A stretch of 7,175 nucleotides of DNA. It comes from Candidatus Competibacteraceae bacterium (GTDB taxonomy: Bacteria > Pseudomonadota > Gammaproteobacteria > Competibacterales > Competibacteraceae). Below, one piece after another: positions 1 through 5,826 of the stretch (the stretch's first letter is position 1; each line of letters starts with the position of its first letter). The DNA lies in NCBI GenBank assembly GCA_007120095.1, contig SKOM01000278.1, positions 1-7,175 of the forward strand, in the 5' to 3' direction. Under the pieces are notes generated by a model, which saw nothing but the letters and a program-made list of their open reading frames with translations, ran no database searches and was not told the DNA's origin. The translations under genes were made by a program, and so were the position numbers.

Positions 1-600
1 AATTTTCGAGTATTTTAATAGCCGTTCTATATCGTCAAGGATATGATCCGGCTCGATGTCACGACTATAGCGCATGACGCGGTTACCCAACGGATCGAGC
101 AGATAAATCCAATGGGTTTCCTCGCTCGGGGTGGTAAACGGCGCGGCAAACTCAGCGTGTACGGACGCATCAGCGTAGGTGTGCAGCATCTGCGGATGCT
201 GTTCTCGCAACCAGTGGTTCAGCGACTCTTCAGGGATGGATTCAAAAATCACCAGGGTTTGCACCCGCTGCATATGCCGCCCTAAAGCGTGGCGAATCTG
301 GCGCATGTAGTACAGTCGCTCTTGGCAGATCTCGCCACAGTCCGGCGTCGAGCCGAGATACACCATAACCCAGCGCCCACGCAAATCGTCTAAGGATACG
401 GATGCGCCGTCGAATTGTTGCACCGCCAGCTCGGCTAAGGGCTGAGCGGGGTTGAGCAACTCGCCATGATGTGCTGATCCTGCTGGGCGCCAACTACCCG
501 ATAAGGCTAACCATGTCGATACACCGATGGGTACGGTAAACAGCAAAAACAAAGCGATCAGTTGTAACCGGGCGCGCTGTACAGGCGGCAAAGATTTCAC
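1..600 (-). CDS. SCO/thioredoxin-like membrane-anchored protein of the cox operon (3' end cut by window edge)
   Basis: Read directly on the minus strand, frame open from a GTG at 600-598 to base 1 (200 codons, no stop seen). Residues 11-35 form one hydrophobic helix (uncleaved anchor), followed by a periplasmic domain of thioredoxin-like make-up: a strand near 77-84 leading into C88-G-E-I-C92, then a helix, a strand near 114-120 and WIYLLDPLGN at 164-173. A CxxxC motif before a helix, plus a later His (H163) close to a 'YLLDP' strand, is the pattern of SCO copper chaperones that serve the CuA site, although H163 is nearer that strand than in classical SCO1. The GTG shares bases with the SURF1 stop (ATGTGA), and GGAG lies 7 nt upstream. 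No alternative start lies nearby: the next ATG is about codon 79. In pseudomonad-type cox clusters an uncharacterised protein follows SURF1 in this place. A role in copper or thiol chemistry during oxidase assembly is inference. Confidence 0.8.
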   Translation of the reverse strand, partial: MKSLPPVQRARLQLIALFLLFTVPIGVSTWLALSGSWRPAGSAHHGELLNPAQPLAELAVQQFDGASVSLDDLRGRWVMVYLGSTPDCGEICQERLYYMRQIRHALGRHMQRVQTLVIFESIPEESLNHWLREQHPQMLHTYADASVHAEFAAPFTTPSEETHWIYLLDPLGNRVMRYSRDIEPDHILDDIERLLKYSKI

Positions 601-1346
601 ATCGGTTCTCCATTAATACTGCGGCGCTGCCACCCAAACAGCCCATACAGCACCAGCAAAGTGGCTGAGAGCGCAAACCACTGCACCGCATAGCCGACAT
701 GGCGCTCCGGCCCAAATCCGGCAAAATCCAGTTGCCAGTCACGCCGAAAGCCTTGGGGCTGATCGGCGTCGAGTAAGATTACGGTGGATTCTAAAGGGTA
801 ACCGAGCTGCTCGGAAAGAGGGGAATACTCGATATAAGGAACCACCTTAGGCCAGCCCGTCTGAGCCAGGGCATCACCGAGGCGAATACCGGGGTTGGCC
901 GGTTGATCGATGCGGCCACTCAGGGCGACCGCCGGATTTTCAAGCGAGATATCCGGTAAACGGGTACGGGTTTCACCCCAAGGCACCCAGCCGCGGTTAA
1001 CCAGGATTGCAGCATCGGCCCCATCCGGCAAAAACGGCGTGTAAACATGGTAGCCAGGTTGACCTTGCCGCACCTGGTTGTCCAGAAAAATCTGCTGGCG
1101 GTTGTCGTACACCCCACGGGCATAGATGCGACGATAACGGTTTTGGGGATTGTTGACATCCAAGCGGCTGAGCGCTACCGGCGCTAGCGCCGTGCGGGTA
1201 TCATGGGCGCTAAGCATAGCACGTTTTTGCTCGGCACGCTCCAATTGCCACAATCCCAAAGTCACCAACAACGCTAATAACGCCAGCGTGACCAAGGTGG
1301 GTAACCAGCCGGGATTGAAGTGGCGGTGGCTAACTAACATCGACAT
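597..1346 (-). CDS. SURF1 family cytochrome oxidase assembly protein
   Basis: The 249-residue product has the SURF1 layout: an N-terminal membrane helix (about 15-33), a large periplasmic domain and a second helix (about 222-239). Family signatures are visible: LGLWQLERAEQK at 30-41, NRGWVPWG at 117-124 and HVGYAVQWFALS at 216-227. SURF1 proteins bind haem a or assist its delivery to subunit I of aa3 oxidases. Length is typical. The start is taken at the ATG at 1346; a second ATG two codons later (1340) is equally possible, because neither has a clear Shine-Dalgarno. The gene lies downstream of coxC in the same direction but is separated from it by the inverted 69-residue gene, so it needs read-through or its own promoter. 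Its stop overlaps the next gene's start. Confidence 0.95.
   Translation of the reverse strand: MSMLVSHRHFNPGWLPTLVTLALLALLVTLGLWQLERAEQKRAMLSAHDTRTALAPVALSRLDVNNPQNRYRRIYARGVYDNRQQIFLDNQVRQGQPGYHVYTPFLPDGADAAILVNRGWVPWGETRTRLPDISLENPAVALSGRIDQPANPGIRLGDALAQTGWPKVVPYIEYSPLSEQLGYPLESTVILLDADQPQGFRRDWQLDFAGFGPERHVGYAVQWFALSATLLVLYGLFGWQRRSINGEPM
608..611 (-). promoter_or_regulatory. Ribosome binding site fixing the GTG start of the SCO-like gene
   Basis: GGAG on the minus strand, inside the last codons of SURF1 and 7 nt before the GTG at 600-598. Only this GTG is correctly spaced: the ATG two bases earlier is the last SURF1 codon and runs straight into TGA. Together with the 3 bp overlap this supports translation coupled to SURF1. 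Confidence 0.65.
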
Positions 1347-1401
1347 CAGCGCTATGATCTGAAATAGTGCAAACCATCATACTCAACAATGGGACGCTAT
1401 C
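1347..1401. other. Short divergent intergenic region between SURF1 and the inverted two-helix gene
   Basis: These 55 bp must hold any promoter serving either divergent gene. On the plus strand TATGAT (1353-1358) matches a sigma70 -10 box in 5 of 6 bases, but nothing like TTGACA lies 16-18 bp upstream. On the minus strand TTGTTG, a 17 bp spacer and TATTTC is a poor match at both boxes. GGGAC at 1391-1395 is a modest ribosome binding site 6 nt before the ATG at 1402. No assignment is secure. Confidence 0.3.
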
Positions 1402-1611
1402 ATGAAAATTATCGTGTTTGCCGTATTTGCCGTTATTGTGGCCAGCCTGGGTAGTGCTTTTTTGCACCTGGTGCGTGGCGGCGACAGCGCCCGGTTTAAC
1501 CGGGCGCTGCAACTGCGGGCAGGACTGTCATTGGTGCTGTTTGTGTTTATCCTACTGGCGCTTGGATTCGGCTGGATCACTCCCAGCCGCATGCCTCCAC
1601 AGTTCGGATAA
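1402..1611 (+). CDS. Two-helix small membrane protein (DUF2909 / 'twin transmembrane' type)
   Basis: The 69-residue product has two hydrophobic segments, about 2-22 and 42-58. They are joined by a short basic stretch with H22, R25, R31, R34 and R39, and a short polar tail follows. Size, twin-helix form and position between coxC and SURF1 match the DUF2909 proteins known from gammaproteobacterial cox clusters; this is recognised from memory, not by search. Function is unknown, and a role as an accessory or assembly factor of the oxidase is inferred only from location. It is the one gene here on the plus strand: convergent with coxC (8 bp between stops) and divergent from SURF1. A modest Shine-Dalgarno (GGGAC) lies 6 nt before the ATG. 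The other plus-strand frame over the same bases is a shadow. Confidence 0.8.
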   Translation: MKIIVFAVFAVIVASLGSAFLHLVRGGDSARFNRALQLRAGLSLVLFVFILLALGFGWITPSRMPPQFG

Positions 1612-1619
1612 ACCACCCA

Positions 1620-2480
1620 TCACAGCACGTAAATACAGATAAACAGGAACAGCCACACTACGTCGACAAAATGCCAGTACCACACGGCAGCCTCAAAACC
1701 AAAATGGCGTTCGGCGGTGAAATGACCTCTGAGGCTTCGCCCGAGTATGACGGCCAGTATGATGGCACCAATGGCGACATGCAGACCGTGGAAACCCGTC
1801 AGCATGTAGAACGTGCTGCCGTAGATACCGGTCTCAAGCCGCAGATTTAACTCGGTATAGGCATAGACGTACTCGTACATCTGTAACCCCAGGAATATCA
1901 ACCCCAGGACAATGGTCAGCGCTAACCAGTTAATATGCTTTTGGCGCTGATTATGGCGCATCGCCTCATGGGAAAACGTCAGTGTGATACTGCTGGTGAT
2001 CAGAATCAGGGTGTTAATTGTCGGCAGTGCCCACCAGCCCATGGGCTGGAACTCGCCCCCTAATTCCGCAGGTCCACTGCTTGGCCACACATACTCAAAG
2101 GTTGGCCAGAGAAACTCATGGGTCACCAAACGCCCAGCGTCCCCAGCCATCCACGGTAGCGCAAACTGGCGCGCATAAAACAAGGCACCGAAGAATGCCG
2201 CAAAAAACATAATTTCGGAAAAGATAAACCAGCCCATTCCCCAGCGGAAAGAACGATCCACCTGCTGGCTGTACAGACCGCTTTCACTTTCCTTAATCAC
2301 CGCGCCAAACCAGCCGAAGATCATAATCAGCAGTATGGTGGCACCAACCAGCAGCACCGAAGCATTCCAGGCCCCGGTGAGCATATTCGCCAACCCGATC
2401 ATCGTAACAAACAGACCGATGGAACCCACAATCGGCCAAATACTCTGGTGGGGTACGTAATACCCGTTATCCGCACTCAT
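1620..2480 (-). CDS. coxC: Cytochrome c oxidase subunit III
   Basis: The 286-residue integral membrane protein has about seven hydrophobic segments, as expected of bacterial/mitochondrial-type subunit III. Marks of the family are an N-terminal YYVPHQSIWP, the conserved membrane glutamate E89 in FIFSEIMFF, HGLHV at 231-235 after the segment TFYMLTGF, and the C-terminal WYWHFVDVVWLFLF at 267-280. Subunit III has no redox centre; it binds lipid, stabilises subunit I against turnover inactivation and supports D-channel proton uptake. The start at 2480 is supported by GGAGG (2495-2491) 10 nt upstream. It lies 27 bp after ctaG in the same direction and ends 8 bp from the stop of the convergent small gene. 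Confidence 0.97.
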   Translation of the reverse strand: MSADNGYYVPHQSIWPIVGSIGLFVTMIGLANMLTGAWNASVLLVGATILLIMIFGWFGAVIKESESGLYSQQVDRSFRWGMGWFIFSEIMFFAAFFGALFYARQFALPWMAGDAGRLVTHEFLWPTFEYVWPSSGPAELGGEFQPMGWWALPTINTLILITSSITLTFSHEAMRHNQRQKHINWLALTIVLGLIFLGLQMYEYVYAYTELNLRLETGIYGSTFYMLTGFHGLHVAIGAIILAVILGRSLRGHFTAERHFGFEAAVWYWHFVDVVWLFLFICIYVL

Positions 2481-2490
2481 GACAATGTGT

Positions 2491-2495
2491 CCTCC
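2491..2495 (-). promoter_or_regulatory. Ribosome binding site of coxC
   Basis: GGAGG on the minus strand, 10 nt before the coxC ATG and within the 27 bp gap after ctaG. It supports the start chosen. Confidence 0.7.
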
Positions 2496-2507
2496 GCTCT
2501 GCCGTCC

Positions 2508-3053
2508 CTAGCTGCTGGGATCCAATTTGAAGAAGGTGTACGACAACGTCACGACGTTGACATGCTCTGCCAGCCGCGGATCGATACGAAACATTACCGG
2601 CATATCTTTGCTCTCACCGGGGGCGAAATCCTGACGATCGAAACAGAAACATTCGATTTTCTGGAAATGCACAGCCGCAGGGCCAGGGGCAACGCTGGGC
2701 ACAGCCTGCCCGACCATATCCTGATCGGTGAGGTTTCTCGCCACATAGCTCATCTCGTAAAATTCACCGGGATGAACTTGCATGCGGGTGACGGCGGGAC
2801 GGAACTCCCACGGTGCTCCGGAATTCAGGCTGGAGACAAACTCCACGGTAATCGTGCGCGAGGTATCGACCCCATTGGCATTGCCATCCATCGCGACAGC
2901 ACTGGAGGCGGTTTTGCCGTTTAGGCCGGTGATGTCGCAAATTACGTCATATAACGGAACCAGCAGATAGCCAAAACCAAACATGGCGATTGAGAACAGA
3001 AACAGTTTGGGCACCAAACGGCGGTTGGCTCGGGTAATATCAGGATTAGTCAT
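2508..3053 (-). CDS. ctaG: Cytochrome c oxidase assembly protein CtaG/Cox11 (copper delivery to CuB)
   Basis: The 181-residue product has one N-terminal membrane helix (about 13-34) and a periplasmic immunoglobulin-like domain, the Cox11 layout. The copper-binding motif CFCF is at 135-138 (C135, C137), and the third family cysteine is C39 in YDVICDITG just after the helix. TITVEFV and NLTDQDMVGQAVPSVAPG are also typical. The protein delivers copper to the CuB centre of subunit I. The name is that of the proteobacterial Cox11 family, not the unrelated Bacillus CtaG. The start ATG overlaps the stop of the preceding small gene (ATGA) and has no good Shine-Dalgarno, so translation is probably coupled. 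Length is usual for the family. Confidence 0.96.
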   Translation of the reverse strand: MTNPDITRANRRLVPKLFLFSIAMFGFGYLLVPLYDVICDITGLNGKTASSAVAMDGNANGVDTSRTITVEFVSSLNSGAPWEFRPAVTRMQVHPGEFYEMSYVARNLTDQDMVGQAVPSVAPGPAAVHFQKIECFCFDRQDFAPGESKDMPVMFRIDPRLAEHVNVVTLSYTFFKLDPSS

Positions 3054-3163
3054 TGCAGCAATACCGTCTTCAGGATGAACGTTAAATAAATCAGAAACGC
3101 GACCAAGGCTAAGCCTACGGCGATGCGGATACTGTTGCGAGCGCGTTGTTTCGGCTCAACCAT
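3050..3163 (-). CDS. Very small single-helix membrane protein, probable oxidase small assembly protein
   Basis: A 37-residue product if it starts at the ATG at 3163, or 39 residues from the ATG at 3169. The N-terminus is polar and basic (VEPKQRARN), followed by one hydrophobic helix (about 12-35) ending KTVLLQ. Proteins of this size and shape, annotated 'cytochrome oxidase small assembly protein', are known between coxA and ctaG in gammaproteobacteria; the match is by position and form, not by search. The gene overlaps the end of coxA by 8 bp (or 14 bp) and the start of ctaG by 4 bp, so it cannot be an accidental spacer and is likely translated by coupling. No clear Shine-Dalgarno is present. 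The frame is open upstream to 3280, but that part lies wholly inside coxA and reads as non-membrane, basic sequence. A subunit IV-like structural role is the main alternative. Confidence 0.75.
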   Translation of the reverse strand: MVEPKQRARNSIRIAVGLALVAFLIYLTFILKTVLLQ

Positions 3164-4763
3164 GGGCATCTGCCGTCGAGATTTTAGGTGGCTTATCAAA
3201 GGTGTGGTACGGCGCGGGAGAAGGAACCGTCCACTCCAAACCGTGCGCCCCTTCCCAGACCCGATCAGTGGCTTTATCACCGGCGCGAATGGTTTGGATC
3301 ACGATGTAGACGAATAACAACTGCGAAATACCGTAGATGAACGCCCCAATACTGGACACCATATTCCATTCCGTGAATTGCAAGGCGTAATCCGGCACCC
3401 GGCGTGGCATCCCCGCCAAGCCTAAAAAGTGTTGCGGGAAGAACAGAACATTCACCCCGATCACCGATAACCAGAAATGGATACGACTCAGACGTTCATT
3501 ATACATATGCCCGGTCCACTTAGGCAGCCAGTAGTACACGGCGGCCATAATTGAGAACACCGCACCCGGCACCAGCACATAATGGAAATGAGCTACCACG
3601 AAATACGTGTCATGGTATTGGAAGTCAGCCGGCGCAATGGCCAGCATCAAGCCCGAAAAACCGCCTATAGTGAACAAAATGACAAAGGCAATAGAAAATA
3701 ACATCGGCGTTTCAAAGGTCATCGCACCACGCCACATGGTCGCCACCCAGTTAAACACCTTCACCCCGGTAGGTACAGCAATCAGCATCGTGGCGTACAT
3801 GAAAAACAGCTCGGCGGTCAGCGGCATACCCACTGTAAACATGTGATGCCCCCAGACGATGAACGACAAAAACGCAATCGCTGCTGTGGCATATACCATT
3901 GAGTGATAACCAAACAAAGGCTTACGTGAAAACGTGGGGATAATCTGCGACACCACCCCAAAGGCCGGCAAAATCATGATATAGACTTCGGGATGACCAA
4001 AGAACCAGAAAATATGCTGGAACAAGACGGGATCGCCACCCCCGGCCGCATTGAAAAAGCTGGTGGCGAAATATCGATCGGTGAGCAACATGGTCACCGC
4101 ACCCGCCAGTACCGGCATGACAGCGATCAGCAAAAACGCGGTAATCAGCCACGTCCAGACAAACAGCGGCATGCGCATCAGGGTCATGCCGGGGGCGCGC
4201 ATATTGAAAATCGTCGCAATCACATTGATGGCGCCCATAATCGATGAAATCCCCATCAGGTGAATCGCGAGGATCACAAAGGGAAAAGCATCGCCGGTCT
4301 GCAAGACCAAGGGGGGGTAAAGTGTCCAGCCCGAAGCCGGCCCGCCGCCCGGCATGAACAGTGTGGACAACAGCATGGTGAAGGCAAAGGGTAAAATCCA
4401 GAATGACCAGTTGTTCATGCGCGGCAAAGCCATATCGGGCGCACCGACCATCATCGGCAACATCCAGTTCGCCAGACCGACGAAGGCCGGCATGACCGCA
4501 CCGAACACCATAATCAGGGCGTGCATGGTGGTCATCTGGTTAAAGAAATGCGGATCAACCAGTTGTAAACCCGGCTGGAACAGCTCGGCGCGGATAATCA
4601 GCGCCATACTCCCGCCGACTAAAAACATCAGCAGGGAAAACAGTAAATATAAGGTTCCGATATCTTTATGGTTAGTGGTAAACAGCCAGCGGCCTAACCC
4701 TTTGGCCGGGCCGTGATGATGCTCCCCATGCCCATCATGGACATCATGAGTGGTTGCTGCCAT
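3156..4763 (-). CDS. coxA: Cytochrome c oxidase subunit I (aa3 type)
   Basis: The 535-residue catalytic subunit reduces O2 to water and pumps protons across the inner membrane. Visible ligands: haem a at H81 (TTMHALIMV) and H394; haem a3 at H392 (VAHFHYV); CuB at H257 with its cross-linked Y261 (GHPEVY), H306 and H307 (WGHHMF). The D-channel set N99, D110, N117/N118 and E259 and the K-channel lysine K335 (PTGVKVFNW) are all present, so this is an A1-class pump. H384-D385 is the Mg/Mn site. The N-terminus before the first helix is histidine-rich (residues 6-17). The start is taken at the ATG at 4763 with GGAGG 10 nt upstream; the frame is open further up to 4916, but that part lies inside coxB and has no family character. 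It lies 19 bp after coxB, and its end overlaps the next small gene. Confidence 0.98.
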   Translation of the reverse strand: MAATTHDVHDGHGEHHHGPAKGLGRWLFTTNHKDIGTLYLLFSLLMFLVGGSMALIIRAELFQPGLQLVDPHFFNQMTTMHALIMVFGAVMPAFVGLANWMLPMMVGAPDMALPRMNNWSFWILPFAFTMLLSTLFMPGGGPASGWTLYPPLVLQTGDAFPFVILAIHLMGISSIMGAINVIATIFNMRAPGMTLMRMPLFVWTWLITAFLLIAVMPVLAGAVTMLLTDRYFATSFFNAAGGGDPVLFQHIFWFFGHPEVYIMILPAFGVVSQIIPTFSRKPLFGYHSMVYATAAIAFLSFIVWGHHMFTVGMPLTAELFFMYATMLIAVPTGVKVFNWVATMWRGAMTFETPMLFSIAFVILFTIGGFSGLMLAIAPADFQYHDTYFVVAHFHYVLVPGAVFSIMAAVYYWLPKWTGHMYNERLSRIHFWLSVIGVNVLFFPQHFLGLAGMPRRVPDYALQFTEWNMVSSIGAFIYGISQLLFVYIVIQTIRAGDKATDRVWEGAHGLEWTVPSPAPYHTFDKPPKISTADAHG

Positions 4764-4773
4764 TATTAAGTGA

Positions 4774-4778
4774 CCTCC
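4774..4778 (-). promoter_or_regulatory. Ribosome binding site deciding the coxA start
   Basis: GGAGG on the minus strand in the 19 bp coxB-coxA gap, 10 nt before the ATG at 4763. It argues for that ATG over upstream in-frame starts that would lie within coxB. Confidence 0.75.
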
Positions 4779-4782
4779 GAAG

Positions 4783-5601
4783 TTAATGTGCGGCGCTAAT
4801 GGCCGTGGACTGTTGCTGCTGCTGTACCCATTCGGCAAACTCTTCTTTGCTGACGGCGTGCAACACAATGGGCATATACGCATGGTCACGACCGCACAAT
4901 TCGGCGCAGACCCCACGGTAAATCCCCGGCTCTTCGATCAACGTCCAGTTATCATTGATAAACCCAGGAATGGCATCTCGTTTCCAACCCAAATCGGGCA
5001 CCCACCACGAGTGGATCACATCGGCTGAAGTCGTTAACAGACGAATACGGGTATCGACGGGCAACACCAAGGGATTATCCACTTCAAGAATGTAGTCTGT
5101 ATTTTTCTCGGCAAGGTTATATATTTGTTCGCGGGGGGTAGAAAGCGTACTGAAGAAACTGATGTCTTGATCCAGGTATTCGTATTGCCAGCGCCACTGA
5201 TACCCGGTGATTTTAACTGTCATTTCGGTATCTCTGGTATCTTCCATGGTAATCAGCGTTTTAGTGGCAGGAACAGCCATACCCACCAGAATAAATAACG
5301 GGACTAAGGTCCAGACAACTTCGACTTTGGTGCTTTCGTGGAACTGAGCCGGTTTGACGCCACGCGATTTGCGGTGAAAATACATCGAGTAAAACATCAC
5401 CCCGAACACCAAGACGCCAATCACCACACAAATCCATAAAATCAACATGTGCAGGTCGTAGACTTCACGACTGACTGCAGTCACCCCTCGGGGCATATTG
5501 AGCTGTAACCAGCCCGATTCTGCAACGGCAGCCATGCTCCATAACAGCAACACGCCACTCGTTAAAACAGCACAAAAACGCGCTAAGCACTTGATGTGCA
5601 T
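4783..5601 (-). CDS. coxB: Cytochrome c oxidase subunit II (CuA subunit, no cytochrome c domain)
   Basis: The 272-residue product has a signal peptide (about 1-27, cleavage likely after AVA), two membrane helices (about 49-72 and 95-115) and a periplasmic cupredoxin domain. The aromatic electron-entry patch is YQWRWQYEY (134-142). CuA ligands are complete: H197 (VIHSWW), C232, E234 (backbone), C236, H240 and M243 (CAELCGRDHAYM). The subunit accepts electrons from cytochrome c and passes them to haem a. No CxxCH follows the CuA domain: the chain ends soon after in a glutamine run (260-264), unlike the longer pseudomonad CoxB forms with a fused cytochrome c domain. First gene of the operon, with a perfect AGGAGG 6 nt before its ATG. 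Confidence 0.97.
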   Translation of the reverse strand: MHIKCLARFCAVLTSGVLLLWSMAAVAESGWLQLNMPRGVTAVSREVYDLHMLILWICVVIGVLVFGVMFYSMYFHRKSRGVKPAQFHESTKVEVVWTLVPLFILVGMAVPATKTLITMEDTRDTEMTVKITGYQWRWQYEYLDQDISFFSTLSTPREQIYNLAEKNTDYILEVDNPLVLPVDTRIRLLTTSADVIHSWWVPDLGWKRDAIPGFINDNWTLIEEPGIYRGVCAELCGRDHAYMPIVLHAVSKEEFAEWVQQQQQSTAISAAH

Positions 5602-5607
5602 TCATAC

Positions 5608-5613
5608 CCTCCT
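5608..5613 (-). promoter_or_regulatory. Strong ribosome binding site of coxB
   Basis: AGGAGG on the minus strand is a full anti-16S match, 6 nt before the coxB ATG at 5601. It is the strongest such site in the window, as fits the first gene of a highly expressed membrane complex. Confidence 0.85.
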
Positions 5614-5735
5614 AACAGTTATCGACAAAACTCACCATTACATCGCTTGGTGCAGGCGACACCTTTGTGACCCGAGGCTTGTTTCTAAACTCTAAGCACC
5701 ATCACCTCAAGATCACTACTTTTGGAACCAGAATA

Positions 5736-5764
5736 ATTATCACTTAGCTTATCACAAACCCCAA
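5736..5764 (-). promoter_or_regulatory. Candidate sigma70-type promoter of the cox operon
   Basis: On the minus strand GATAAT (5741-5736) matches the -10 consensus in 5 of 6 bases and is spaced 17 bp from TTGGGG (5764-5759), which matches only the TTG half of a -35 box. Transcription would start near 5729, leaving a leader of about 130 nt before coxB. The weak -35 box suggests activator dependence. An alternative is CTATTCT (5781-5775), close to the CTATACT -10 form preferred by sigmaS; pseudomonad aa3 operons are known to be RpoS-dependent. Neither can be chosen from sequence alone. Confidence 0.4.
5737..5755 (-). repeat. Direct repeat GTGATAA x2 overlapping the candidate promoter
   Basis: GTGATAA occurs at 5755-5749 and 5743-5737, 12 bp apart in the same orientation, one copy in the promoter spacer and one over the -10 box. 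Two further GTGAT cores lie downstream at 5716-5712 and 5705-5701, 11 bp apart. Such spacing suits a regulator binding one face of the helix, but no known box is recognised. Confidence 0.4.
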
Positions 5765-5826
5765 TCCCCAACAAAGAATAGAAACTCTACTTTTTCCAGG
5801 ATTGTTAACCGTATGTCAAGATCGTT

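Larger units (their letters stand above)
5602..5826 (-). other. Intergenic region upstream of coxB (leader and regulatory region)
   Basis: These 225 bp between the FimV-like stop and coxB are AT-richer than the flanking genes and carry no ORF with coding character. They hold a candidate promoter (5736-5764), two TTGGGG copies in tandem (5771-5766 and 5764-5759), four same-orientation GTGAT copies and the coxB ribosome binding site. GGTG/CACC arms around 5647-5661 could make a small hairpin in the leader. No GC-rich stem followed by a T-run was found after the FimV-like stop, so an intrinsic terminator for that gene is not evident. Confidence 0.6.

Noticed and set aside
242..493. Minus-strand open frame of 83 codons in the left part
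   Set aside because: The other minus frame across the same bases is open for 200 codons, starts at a GTG with a good ribosome binding site and encodes a membrane anchor plus CxxxC motif, so this one is a shadow.
2448..2924. Long plus-strand open frame (158 codons) opposite ctaG
   Set aside because: It lies antisense to a clear Cox11 gene with intact copper motifs; its product shows no recognisable family character and has no convincing start signal. Shadow frame.
4354..4716. Plus-strand open frame of 120 codons opposite coxA
   Set aside because: Antisense to the conserved D-channel part of CoxA; composition reflects the reverse of membrane codons. Shadow frame.
4764..4916. N-terminal extension of coxA by 51 codons
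   Set aside because: It would lie largely inside coxB, gives no family-like sequence, and GGAGG is correctly placed for the ATG at 4763.
5759..5771. Possible G-quadruplex in the G-runs of TTGGGGATTGGGG
   Set aside because: Only two runs of four G are present within reach; four are needed for an intramolecular quadruplex.
5814..5819. Perfect TTGACA (-35 consensus) just after the FimV-like stop
   Set aside because: No acceptable -10 box lies 15-19 bp downstream on the minus strand (GAAAAA at 17 bp), so it is not called a promoter.
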